Assembly (NCBI RefSeq): GCF_963576615.1
Contig: NC_088711.1
Location: 34,956,121 to 35,020,120 of the forward strand
Length of the DNA: 64,000 bases
Direction of reading: 5' to 3'
Source of the DNA: Watersipora subatra
Lineage: Eukaryota; Bryozoa; Gymnolaemata; Cheilostomatida; Watersiporidae
Under the pieces are notes generated by a model that worked only from the letters and a program-made list of their open reading frames with translations, made no database searches and was not told the DNA's origin. This document shows positions 1-11,400 of the stretch, piece by piece; positions within the stretch are counted from its first letter, which is position 1, and every line of letters begins with the position of its first letter. The translations under genes were made by a program, and so were the position numbers.

Positions 1-60
1 CTTTTTTATTCCAGGAACTTGTGTAAATTTATTCCTCACAATGATATATATATACATATA

Positions 61-1285
61 CAGTCATACTTCAACTTATGAGTGTCCCAACGTATGAGAA
101 ACTTGAGATACGAGCCAGCTTTTAAACAAGTTTTAGCACTAACATACGAGCCATGTTTGACAAACGAGCACGTGAGTCAGTTGCCAAGTATGCCGGAGGT
201 GTTTTATGAGAACAACATCACTCTGTATTTTTCAACTGCTCAGATTATACTTTGGCCTCGTGTTTTTGTACACGTCTTTGATTGCAGAATTGTGTGAATT
301 GAAAGTACTGTTCGTAGACCAAAAGTTAACCGGTACAATGATGGATAATGCAAAGAAAAAGCGAATGATAATGATTGATATTAAACGCGAGATTATTTAA
401 AATATGATAAAGGTATACACGTGATTGAGCTGGCTCGCCAATATGAAATACATTCACAATATGACAATTATTAAACAGAAGGATAAAATTAAGGCTATTA
501 AGCCTGCAAAAGGACTAACCATAGTTTTCAAACGGCATAGCGATCTTTACGACGAGATGGAGAGACTGCTCAGACTTTTGGATAAAAGACACACAATTTG
601 CCGGCGACAGCGTAACTGAAACAATACTATGTAAAAAGGCCGACGCTATTTATCAAGACTATAAACATAGACATTCTGACAAGTTGGTTAGTGGTCGTGC
701 ATTCGCCCTTTTTGACGACACCTGCGTTCGTCCTTTTGGCCACATATTGAAAGGGCAACAGGCAAACGTCCTTTCATAGGTTTCTTTTAAAACGACCGGC
801 TGATCGTGATAGCGAAACAAAGAAAAAATTAGCTAAACTGGGATAAGAAATGTAAAACTATGAACGCCAAAGAAATTTTAATTACGTTGAGTTTAAAATA
901 GAAGTTTGCTTTCACGTTTGTGCATCAGAGTCCAAATTTATCAAAGTTAAATGTTGTAATGAAGAATAACTTTTCTCTCCCTCTTCAGCAAATGTTACCG
1001 TTAGCTGCTATTGTATGTAATTAATTTTACATTTTAATTAATCACATTTTCTTGCATTATTTGTTGTTTTTTTAAAGCATGTGGTAAGTTATGACAATTA
1101 CCAACATGTTTGTTCTGTTACAATATCTTGTTTTAAGTGTTTTTGTTTGTGTTTTTTAGACTATGGAAACCAATCAATATATATTCAATTGTTCTATATA
1201 TAAATAAATTGCACTAACATGCGTGTAAATTGACGTACGAGCTCAGTCTCAGAACGCATTATGCTCATAAGTTGAAGTATGACTG
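61..1285 (+). mobile_element. Decayed Tigger/pogo-type DNA transposon with TA target site
   Basis: The two ends are inverted copies of about 22 bp: the left begins CAGTCATACTTCAACTTATG and the right ends with its reverse complement. TA lies directly outside each end (59-60 and 1286-1287), as expected for the Tc1/mariner/pogo superfamily. The interior carries remnants of a Tigger-like transposase N-terminus (see the pseudogene at 327-618), so this was once an autonomous or near-autonomous copy. At 1225 bp it is shorter than a full Tigger element, and no DDE catalytic domain can be read. The superfamily call rests on TA flanks plus CENP-B-type helix-turn-helix similarity. The exact family is not known. 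Confidence 0.82.
327..618 (+). pseudogene. Tigger-like transposase N-terminal fragment, frameshifted
   Basis: Three consecutive pieces in different frames resemble the CENP-B/Tigger DNA-binding region. First is KKRMIMIDIKREII (about 354-397), then KYDKGIHVIELARQYE in the next frame (about 400-447), then a piece with KQKDKIKAIKPAKG and DEMERLL (about 470-575). Tigger transposases start with a basic segment followed by a psq-type helix-turn-helix with this spacing. A stop after the first block and a frame change between the second and third show the copy is dead. It lies inside the TIR-bounded element at 61-1285. Confidence 0.72.
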
Positions 1286-1312
1286 TACAGTATACGTAAT
1301 ATACATATATTA

Positions 1313-1372
1313 GCTGTGCTACCCGGCATTGCATGGGTATTAAAAATCAGCTTATAAACAATGAAAGGTGAT
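1313..1372. repeat. Single arm of the palindromic GTTGCACGGGTAAT-type repeat
   Basis: This stretch (gctacccggcattgcatggg followed by taatt-rich sequence and cagcttataaac) matches one arm of the palindromic repeats at 36294-36456 and 43437-43583. Only one arm is evident here, so it is a solo or eroded copy next to the Tigger element's right end. Confidence 0.45.
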
Positions 1373-1544
1373 GAGAGTTGCATGCCACTTGCTATTAGCC
1401 TGGCACATTGCCAATGCATAATTTAAGTAAACCTACTATTACGAGGTACCCTCTCTCTGAGGTTACACAATCACCCTGCATAGTACGCAAAGCCATTGCG
1501 TATTTGCTCCCATATAGCGACATATATTGCCAAGTGAATGGATC

Positions 1545-1640
1545 AAGCTTATGTGGCTGAGTTGGTAAGGCTGGCTGGTGAACCGGAAGGTCGAAGATCA
1601 AATCTTCTGCGATACAGATTCGTTATTCCAAGATTTTAAT
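1545..1640 (+). repeat. tRNA-derived SINE head
   Basis: A tRNA-like RNA polymerase III promoter is visible. The A-box-like TGGCTGAGTTGG is at 1553-1564, and a B-box-like segment (GGTCGAAGATCAAATC) follows at 1589-1604, about 25 bp downstream. The stretch does not fold into a credible full tRNA, and similar heads recur in the window, so it is read as a SINE head. An AC/AT-rich stretch follows at 1650-1680. Confidence 0.5.
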
Positions 1641-1999
1641 ACCTATAGCTGGACACGCATACACATATATACACACACAAACTTTGAGAAATTTATATAT
1701 AGATACGCTGTCTATTTTGTATAATTATTTGAGAATTCCATTTTCCAGGCGTCGTAATGACGATCAACCTTATTCTTCAGTGACCTTTGATGTCTTCTAT
1801 CATCTATATATTTACAACAATAAAAGCCAAGCCTGTCTGCCTGTCTGTCTGAAGCCATGCCTAGCAGTGAGGATAAATAATGCCTTGAACCGGAATGGCC
1901 CTTTGATATTCAGCTTGACAGTTATACACAATACCAACCGGGCCACTTGACCACATGGCTGCATTGCAGAATAATCGTACAGATAGCTATTACACATGA

Positions 2000-4926
2000 T
2001 GATCTCTCATGGGGCACCGGACTGCTAAGATACTAGTATGTATAAAAGTCATGCACTTTCATGCAGACTGTCGTATATACATTACACGTTGATAGTAACC
2101 TGCAAGTAGCAATTTCGGACAAAAACGCAAAGATTTGAAAACAGTTGTTGTTTTGTAAGCAATGGTACAAAATTGAATATTATTTCACCTATACAGCTAA
2201 CAAAAAAGATATTTTATAATAAAAGTTCATCTACTCCAGTAAAATAAGTCAAGTAAGTACATGACGGCCACAGTTTTCACCTTCTCTGCTAAAGTCTCGC
2301 TAAAAGTTCTACCTCAGAGTCTCTTGAGTGTCAGCAGTTGTAGACATTTATCTTTTTTTACAAACTTGTGCCCTCTGGCTGTTTTACCCACAGTGCATTG
2401 TTTTAAGGAAACACACCAATTATGACCCGGTTAAGCTAGCAAATTGATTTGTTGATACTTACCCTTGTGTTATAACCAGAAAGTTGTGTACTAATAAAAA
2501 CAACTAGAGATAAACTGCTGACTAATTTGCAGCCAGTATAATCAATAATGTCGAAGGTAGCACTTGCTTAAAGGCCCAGAGTCATGTTCTTCTGGATATT
2601 GCCTCTAGTTCACCGCTCTGGGTTAAATTGTCCAAGAAGCAGTACATAAAATATTTATACAATATTGCATCAATATATTTTCGATATGATTGAGAAAGAT
2701 AAGCTTTCATGAATATTATACATGTATTTATGTTATTATTGTAAAAGACATAGGCCTTGATGAGTATATTGTGCAATATGAACGAGGAATATGGCCTTTG
2801 CAAGTATGTAAATTGAGCAATGTAAAATAAAAAGCATAGACCCTTATGATTTTATTTATAACATCCTATTATTTATTGAAAAACATGAGCCCACGTAAAG
2901 CGTACATGTGGCCAAATGTGCAGTACATTATTTCTGAGTACGGAACATACCGTATCGGATTTAGTGAGCCAGGGCGAATCGTCAATTGCTTTAACGTCCA
3001 TAATGCTCAGCCAGTAAAAATTTAAGTCCGGGTTGCGGAACATAAATATCTAAAAACGATCACGCCCACATAGAGTCTATGAAAAAATGTACGTATTAAG
3101 GTTTATTATTATCTTTTAAGTTTCTATTTACTGTTTTGCAAATAACCATTGCAAAATGCATATATTTTTGTTTATGGGTTCATAATTAAGCGGAAATGCT
3201 TCAAAACTGGGAGTGATTACTTGTTGCTACGACCGTTAGCGGTAGTTTAACATTGAACATTTCCTGAAGAACAAAACAACTGATACGCAAAGTCGTAGGT
3301 AGCATATGGAAATTGTACAATTATGTGTGTAAACAGCATCACGTGTGTAGCAAAGATAGTAAACGGAAGCGAAATGACCTGACTGCAAAGAGACATGACC
3401 GGCATGCTGAAGAAATTATTTAGCGCACTTTATTTTTTGTTTTGCTCTGTTTTTCGATTTGTTTCTTTTCTGCATATTCTGATCTAAAAAACAAATCGTC
3501 TGAACTGTGAGTTATTTCGGTTGATTTGGTTTGATCCTAACACCTCGTACATAGGCGTATCGGAATTGTAAAGTGTGGGAAGGTGCGTCGTGATATAAAA
3601 ATCCATACCGGTGAAGAGACCGATAAGATTTTTGTAGTCATTAACTTTTATATTAGATGACTGTTTTTTTTACAGTAAATGTTGTAATTATTCTTGGTGT
3701 ATTATTAGTAGTTAGTTATCTGTAGGTGCTTTGTAGGCTAGTGTGTCATCATTCGGTTAATCGTCATGATTCAGTTCATTCGGTTAATCGTCAGTTCGGT
3801 GTGCCATCTTAAAATGGCTAGCCAGGTATGAGGTCTTGCAAGAACGTTTTAGCCTTGGCTGTTACCAGTTATTCTCGTGTGCCTTTTGTCTTCAGATCAT
3901 TACTGCTGTGAAAATTGTGATAGGATTGTTGTTGCTTGGTAACATTTGTTTCTAACCTTGGGAATTCCATAGAAGTCTTTAACCAACAATAATACAATAC
4001 TGGTTGATTTAGTTCATGATTTATAAATTATTCTTTAATTTTACTGATGTGAATTTAGTCCAATCTTAAAATGAGGTTTGAATTTTGATTTTTAATTAAA
4101 AAACAGTAAAATTAGGGAATATCTACTAAAGCCATAGATTATATGTTAGGTTATCCTATTTTATGACCAAGCCTTCATTATTGGATTTGTAGGCTGTATT
4201 TGTAATAAAAACTGGCTAAGCCTATAATAACAGTGGAAAAAATGTGAAGCAAAACTAATTTAAAACAGCTCGAATTAGTTACACCCTGACTTCAGCGATG
4301 TTTCACCAATGATATAAACCCCCTTTTGGTTTTGCATAATTGGTTTCACTGACGAGGTAGTATCAACCTCTAGGTATAGAAAGTGGTTGAAATATGTTCA
4401 AGTCTAATCCTACATACTGTTGCAAGTTTAACCAGTAGTTCTCCATTTTAAGGATATTTTTTTCTCTGTTTGTCTTATGCATGAAGGGATGATGTCATGC
4501 ATGCATAACTTGAGACAAACTGCACTGTAGTTTGTTTTTGGACACCCACGCTGTCTAGTATTAGGCAATATATTTTTTTTCTATATTTGAGCTATGCATA
4601 AATAGTTTAAGTATCAAACCAAACAGAACATATTCAAGAACATATATACATACACAGAACATACAATAGAAAAGAATGGTTTGGAAGTTGCAATATTAAG
4701 CCAATACATGTAAGAAATACCCAGGTTTTATGTCTACTAGCTTAAGAAGCAGTTATTGGAGTTGACACCAGTTTAATAATGAAAATGTAAATGAAAATAT
4801 AAAATAAATAAACAAAAAACTTTCAATCTGACAAAGCACTTTTTGTCTTTAAAGTTTTTTTGATTGTCGTTATCCTGTGGGACATGATAACTAGATGGGT
4901 TGGATTCTTAACAGTTGACAAAACTA
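2000..4926. other. Intergenic, no gene recognised
   Basis: AT-rich DNA without a coding segment I can support. A short duplicated phrase, TTCGGTTAATCGTCA, occurs near 3753 and again near 3779. Nothing else stands out. Confidence 0.5.
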
Positions 4927-5043
4927 CCGTGAAGCCTTTAATTTAACATCGGCTTCTATTTGAATGCCACCTATATTTGACTGCCGCTATAGAGAAAGGG
5001 TTGAAAAATGGAGCGCCATGGCAATCGATTAGCAGTTTTAGGG
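4927..5043 (-). mobile_element. Small TA-flanked MITE, 117 bp, copy 1
   Basis: It is flanked by TA on both sides (4925-4926 and 5044-5045). It is the reverse-complement counterpart of the better preserved copy at 13316-13439. Shared blocks include ccgtgaagcctttaattt at the left, a middle with ATTTGAATGCCACC-type units, and ggttgaaaaatggagcgcca. No coding capacity. Confidence 0.65.
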
Positions 5044-5512
5044 TACTTGTTTTTATCTAAAGCTATTGTAGTTAGTTTCCTTTACAGTGCTAGGTATTTG
5101 GTTAACAATTGCACAGACGTCATCCATCGCTGCAGTCATGGAACTCTACATTTACTCCTAATCTGTATTTAGAGATGTAATGATTAATTTCTCAACTCTC
5201 GGCATCTATATTGAGAACCTCAGTCTGCTGTTGTCTTAGATACCACTCTTGAAAAAATATTTGAAAAGTTAAATTAGAATGTTTAAAAGACAGGAAGCTT
5301 TTGTTTCTTTGAGGCAGCTGGAAAATTAACACTCAAAAGAAGCTGCAGTCAAACCTCGGTTTCGACCATAATTCATTCCAAAAGGCCGTTACAAAAGCAA
5401 TTGCTTTGAAATCTGAACAGTTTGTTCCATTATCATTAATGCACATATATTTCATTCGTTTCAAGTTTAACAATCAACTTTTTTACAACACCTTTTTACT
5501 ATTTCTCACCAT

Positions 5513-5572
5513 AAACTGTAGACAGTGTCTACAGTTTCTTATTACATGTGTCTACTGGACACATGTAATAAG
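5513..5572. repeat. Two adjacent perfect hairpins
   Basis: The first stem is 5513-5523 paired with 5527-5537 (11 bp, 3-nt loop). The second follows with no gap: 5538-5552 paired with 5558-5572 (15 bp, 5-nt loop). Both stems are perfect by inspection. No transposon ends are visible around them. Confidence 0.75.
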
Positions 5573-5724
5573 AGAGCAGGTAATATATAAAATACAGTGA
5601 TTGTTTCATAATCAATCTATTACTAGACTAGACAAGGTTGGTAAATGTACTGTATCTGTAGCAACTCGTACCCCAGCCTCCTTCCCCCAGAGTCTTGTGT
5701 ACTGTAAACTATAAATAAAAAGTT

Positions 5725-6207
5725 GTAGAAATAGACTGTAGTAATAGACTGTAGCAATAGACTGTAGAAATAGACTGTAGTAATAGACTGTAGCAATGGA
5801 CTGTAGCAATAGACTGTAGAAATAGACTGTAGTAATAGACTGTAGCAATAGACTGTAGTAATAGACTGTAGAAATAGACTGTAGAAATAGACTGTAGCAA
5901 TGGACTGTAGCAATAGACTGTAGAAATAGACTGTAGTAATAGACTGTAGCAATGGACTGTAGCAATAGACTGTAGAAATAGACTGTAGTAATAGACTGTA
6001 GCAATAGACTGTAGTAATAGACTGTAGAAATAGACTGTAGAAATAGACTGTAGCAATGGACTGTAGCAATAGACTGTAGAAATAGACTGTAGCAATAGAC
6101 TGTAGCAATAGACTGTAGCAATAAACTGTAGAAATAGACTGTAGCAATAGACTGTAGAAATAGACTGTAGAAATAGACTGTAGCAATAGACTGTAGCAAT
6201 AGACTGT
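5725..6207. repeat. 13-bp minisatellite, about 37 copies
   Basis: The unit is GTAGNAATAGACT, where N is A, C or T, with occasional ATGG for ATAG. Variants are ordered in a higher-order pattern: a block of several units, including the ATGG variant, recurs. The unit length is not a multiple of three and the minus strand has no stop in any frame, so long repetitive reading frames appear in all three minus-strand frames. They encode Leu-Gln-Ser-Ile/Tyr-rich repeats and are not considered genes. Confidence 0.92.
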
Positions 6208-7001
6208 GCGTCTTAAAATATACCTGTCATGAAAGCAGGCATAAACATTAATTTTGTATTTTTTATCTTTACCAATTTTCCTCGAGGAAGTGTCACACTG
6301 GACAAGTGAAGAGGGTTCGGAAACACACTATTCAGATCAGAAACATTTAAAAGCCGAGGCATGACTGAATGACAAAATAATCAATGCTCTTTTTTGGTAG
6401 TATAGTTATAAACACATAGTTATAAACATATAGCTATGAACATTTTTCATGAATCAGCAGCTATTGTTCGAAATCTAGGTTAGAATGTTCATAGTTGCCA
6501 GAAAATTTCCTAATCGTTCTTCATCATCATATTTTGATCTAAGAAGCTTCTTGTAATATTCATGACAGTTATGAACATATTTTATAAGTGCAATTAATTT
6601 AATTAAGCAGTCAAAAACATTTGACCTGTCATTCAGTATGCAGAGTTTGTTGTGGTCCCCGAGCTAAGGTGAAGGGAACCACGGTTACAATAATGTTTGC
6701 TACAAGTAGTTAGAAAGCAAGAGCTTCACCTAGATTATTATTATTCATCTATGTAACATGCAAAGACATAAATATGGAGTTGCGCAATAAATACCCTCGT
6801 GCATCATAATGCCTAGGAAAATCAACCAGTGAAACCGAGGTAACAAGGTTCCTACTCGCTTGATCTGCATTAGCTTGCTGGAAAGCAAATAAACCTATGA
6901 TAGATTAAAATTCTCACTTTTCTCGGTTTCTTCTAGGTTTCACTAGGAACATCGCCTCTGAAAGTTAATAAAGATCTTTTCAGTATTTGTAAGAGAGAGT
7001 A

Positions 7002-7060
7002 ATCGATACTTCCACCTAGTTCGTGTATGAGACATACACGAACCAGGTGGAAGTATCGAT
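7002..7060. repeat. 28-bp stem near-perfect hairpin
   Basis: The arms are 7002-7029 and 7033-7060 with a 3-nt loop (AGA); 27 of 28 positions pair. No flanking duplication or transposon end is obvious. A second hairpin lies 130 bp downstream. Confidence 0.78.
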
Positions 7061-7190
7061 GTTCATTGAATAAGCCACATTTTGGCAACAGGAAACAAAT
7101 AGGCGAACACACTTCTTTGGAAACTGACCGGTGAATTTGTGGTACAGAGCTCATATGCTGGTGTTAGATGCGTTTGGAATGAGTGCCAGT

Positions 7191-7228
7191 TATGATTACT
7201 AGTTACAGACTTATAACTAGTAATCATA
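7191..7228. repeat. 15-bp stem perfect hairpin
   Basis: The arms are 7191-7205 and 7214-7228 (TATGATTACTAGTTA and its reverse complement) with an 8-nt loop. It is the fourth strong hairpin within 1.7 kb. Confidence 0.7.
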
Positions 7229-8054
7229 GCTCCTGTATCAGGCGTTATATACTTTGTCTGTATGTTAAGAGCTGCAGTTGCCTGCCTTGATTGACCTCTG
7301 ACCTCTGCCAGCTGATGAACAGGAGTGTCACTTGCTAGCAAAGAAATAAAATTTGTAAATTTATTGTTCTACTAACCAATTAAACAAAGTGCTTAGCCTT
7401 ATTATTGTTGTAAATTTAGCTAGGAGTGAGCCTTCCATTTGGTGAGAATGTCTGGCTAATATCTAAGTAAATAGCTTATCGTTGGGTCCATGTAGTTAGC
7501 ATATGACAAGCCACCGGAACGTGATGTTGATGATTTTATCTCGTGTACTTCAATTCCTTTTTACCAATAAATGTAAAGACACGAGTCAGTGCATACTTTC
7601 CTTTCTTTTGACTGAACTTGCTCCAAACATGCCACGAACATGCCACGCTATCATGTCATTACACTTGATTGCACATGAGGCCGCCAATGCTTTCATTTAC
7701 CTGCGATGCCTAGCAGGCTACAAATCATCACCTCTCTGCTTGGTTGTATAGATGCTCTGTGGCACCATACTGTGCTACATTGGTCCCAAATTTCGTATAA
7801 TCCAATGGGGAAGAAGTAAATTTCACCCTGACCAGCTGTAATGACTTTCATAATTTGAAAACTAACAGCATTATTAATAAACTCTGAGTGAAGCATAGGG
7901 AGGTTGGTAGTTAAATCTGATTTTACTTATTAATCTGGCTTATGCATTGTAGACTATTTCCATACTTGACTCCTGTGTATACTTGACTCCTGTGTATTCA
8001 TACCACCACATGTATGTTCCTACACCGCCAATTATCAAGGTTCTGTTTAATCAC

Positions 8055-8104
8055 TTTGCCATGGCTGTAGTTTTGCCATGGCTGTAGTTTTGCCATGGCT
8101 GTAG
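8055..8104. repeat. 17-bp tandem repeat, three copies
   Basis: The unit TTTTGCCATGGCTGTAG occurs three times in a row with almost no divergence. Confidence 0.85.
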
Positions 8105-8195
8105 GCCCTATCCCTCCTCATCATACCAGCTTTCTTATTGTTTAGATAATTGCAGTCCACTCATTGTCAATAAATGGAAAGTACAAAAACCACTG

Positions 8196-8310
8196 CAAGG
8201 CTAGCTAGTTCTTCCTGTAGGACTGGCTAGTTCCTCCTGTAGGGCTAGCTGGTTCCTCCTGTAGGACTGACTGATTTCTCTTGTTTGACTGACTAGATCC
8301 TTCTGTGTAA
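8196..8310. repeat. Degenerate tandem repeat of about 22-24 bp, five copies
   Basis: Units of the type GGCTAGCTAGTTCCTCCTGTA recur with substitutions, ending near TAGATCCTTCTGTG. It lies just upstream of the PNP coding start. Confidence 0.65.
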
Positions 8311-8467
8311 CATCTCTTCTGATAACTAAATTTCTTCACTTGAATTCTAACTAGTAGGAGTAATACCTACTAGGTATGCACAGAGCTGTGCTTTAGTTGA
8401 CACAAACGGCATATGGTGGCCGCCTACTTACCTGTCATGATAATAAGATCAGGATGTTATAACTGGT

Positions 8468-11400
8468 ATGAATATGGTGGTTGGCTACAGGTCACACACA
8501 GGCCACTACACTTACGCTGAAGTAGAAAAGATAGCTGAATATTTGCTAGAAAAAGCCCCAGGCAAATGGAAGATAGGAATTGTTTGTGGTACGGGACTGG
8601 GCAGCCTCGCAGACACACTGGAGAATGCCAACAGCTTTGATTATGAAGATATTCCCAATTTTCCAGTAAGCACAGGTGAGGGCCTTGCATCTCTTCATTT
8701 TAAAGGTTCACTTGCAATAAAATTCACATTACAGTTATTTGGTATCAAAAGATTCACCATGTCTTACTCTGTTGTGTTGTAGGTGCCAAATATGTGGAAA
8801 TGTGATTACAAGTTCTTAAAAGCTCAAAAACGAAAAGCCGCCGTAGATTGGAATCTCTTTATTTCGAAGACGTAGTCATGAAATTTGGTGATTGTCTTGT
8901 CACGTGATGTTCTCACGTGAATTGAAAGGCCAATAAAAAGCTCAATATAAAACTTATCGTAGCACTAGTTTATGACAAACACTTCAGGTTTTACCGAAGA
9001 CCCCGTATCAAATATAGATGCTCACTACTTTACAGTTTTGTTTCGGTTTGGTCTGATCGGCAAGTCGTAATCTGATCATGTGACCCAATACTTCGCAAAT
9101 AATTTTTGCAGCACTTTTCGATTATCACAAGTGACCAACAGGCTCGTCATGATTATCAAACAATGATATGTACTCCTTCAAGCTAAGGCTAAAAAATTAA
9201 ACGAATTTTTACGGTAAGTTATAAGATACCACTGCTAAAAGTGACAGCATTACGATGACGATAAAACAGACGCGTAAGAACAATAGACATGGTTTTATTG
9301 ACTGCGTAAAGTATATTTGTGAAAATATTTCGACGAATGAGGTTGCATGAAGGTGTAAACAGAAACCATCTCTCACAACTACATCATATTTGAGCCGTTT
9401 TGGAAAGAGAATCCAAACTACGGCGGTCTCGTGTTGCTGCGATTTTCTGTTTGTTTTTGAACTTTTAAGAGCTTGTAATCATGTTTCCACATATTTTGCA
9501 CCTACAGCACAACAGAGTAAGACATGGTGAATCTTTTCGTATCAAATAACTGTAATGTGAATTTTGTTGCAAGTCAACCTTTAAGCTAACTTTAGTCATG
9601 TGCATATGTGGGTAATTAGAATTTGTCTGCTCACAACAAAGGGTAACTATGTACAGTGGACCCGCCATAGAACATTAATTCGTTCCGGTTTTGGCATCGT
9701 AAGGCAAAAATGTCGTATAGAGTGGAATGGAAACCTATAGCAATTATTTAATGAAAAACGCCCCCTTGGTAAAAACATTAAAATTTTATATACGTACTGT
9801 TAGTAGGGCCTACTTGTTAAACATTAGTAACAAAATAATATATTAACCTTAATAACCATATAGTTAACTTATAGTTAACCTAGTAACTCTTGCTTCGTTG
9901 CAAAGGTAATCATTTTCTTCTTCCTTTAACGTCGTTATCAAACTTAGGACACATGGCTAATGAGTTAAAGTTATATATGTAGTTATATACATATAATGAA
10001 TTAAAGTTTATAATAAATATATTAAACACTAAAATGCACAATAAATTTTTACTCTTGCTTGTTTTTTACTAATTTTCGTTTCACTCATGCAATATCAAGC
10101 ATTTATGAAACACGAAACATGCTGAACTGACAAGGAGAGTGGGCATCGTATCTTTTTCAGGCACTGTGGGAAGGATTTCGGCAAATAGCATATCCGGCAT
10201 CTTTGTGATTCTGATGTATTTAGCACACCGATCACCGAATTGGAATTTTCAAAGACATTTTTTCGATGTTGTGTGGCGAAAAAGGTGCCGTAACGAGGAG
10301 ACAAAAAACATTGTGTTCTACGTTGTACGGCAAAGAAAACGTAAAACAGGGACATCGTAACCCGGGGTTGCACTGTAATGGCTTTATTGCTATGGCTGCC
10401 ATTACATCATTTACACTTTGGCATCAATGTGTTCCATGTACGAAATATACTGTTTGTGTTACATTGAAGTTTCTCCGTACAGGTTTAGTTCATTCTGAGG
10501 TATGCTTCATATATCAAAACCTTTGTATGTTGAAGCCACCAATAATCTTATAAAAATACACTGAAATTTGTTTAATTTATTCTACTGCCTCAAACTGTTA
10601 TATTTCCTTAAAATATAAATACTAATTAGTAATTAGTAATTACACATAGCATTAAAACAAATGTGTTGTATGAAGCTATCTAAAGGTGTAACAAACTTTG
10701 TACAAAAATAAATTGCAAGTAGAATAGCTAAAATAGTTAAGAAATATTCAATATAAGTTGGTTATTATTGCTGCCTTAAAATAAAGAGAGGTATACAAAA
10801 GTGTAGGCTCGAGGATGCACAGGTTCAGAGTAAGTGATCGTTTTAGACATACTCGATGTAACTTACTCTAACTTGAACTAGGTCAAGGTTAAACTAATTC
10901 ACCTATTATTATTTTTAGTTTTATTTTAATTGTCACCAATCTCTTTAAACTTGTCTGTCAAACTGGTGTTTCAAAATACATAGAAAATTTTAGGAATTAC
11001 TACAGGTATAGACTGAAACTTTTGATCAAATTTTGGTGTTATATGTTAAAAGTTTGTAGGCGGGAAAATTCAGATGCTAGAGCGCTTGTACATTTAAGTA
11101 AAGGCTTGGCCTCAGGAAACTTTTGTCAATTAGCCACTTAGAAACATTTCTCTATTCGTTAGCAAATGTTAACATTTTGCCCGTTTCTACATGTAACATC
11201 ATCTGGTAGTAACAGATTATAATAGTTTCTTTTGTTTTAGTTTCTTGAAAAATTGACAAAAAATGCTGTTTATTGATGCGTTGGTGGCTGTGAGATGGCT
11301 TCACTATTATTAGTGTTGGCTAAAGTTGCTCATATACATCATAGAGGTAAAGTGTGGAGCTGGCAAAGATGTTCTGCTGTTTCTTAACACGCTTTCTGTA

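Noticed and set aside
5612-6199. Long minus-strand repeat protein of about 195 codons
   Set aside because: All three minus frames are open because the 13-bp unit has no stop on that strand; frames of this kind arise automatically from the array.
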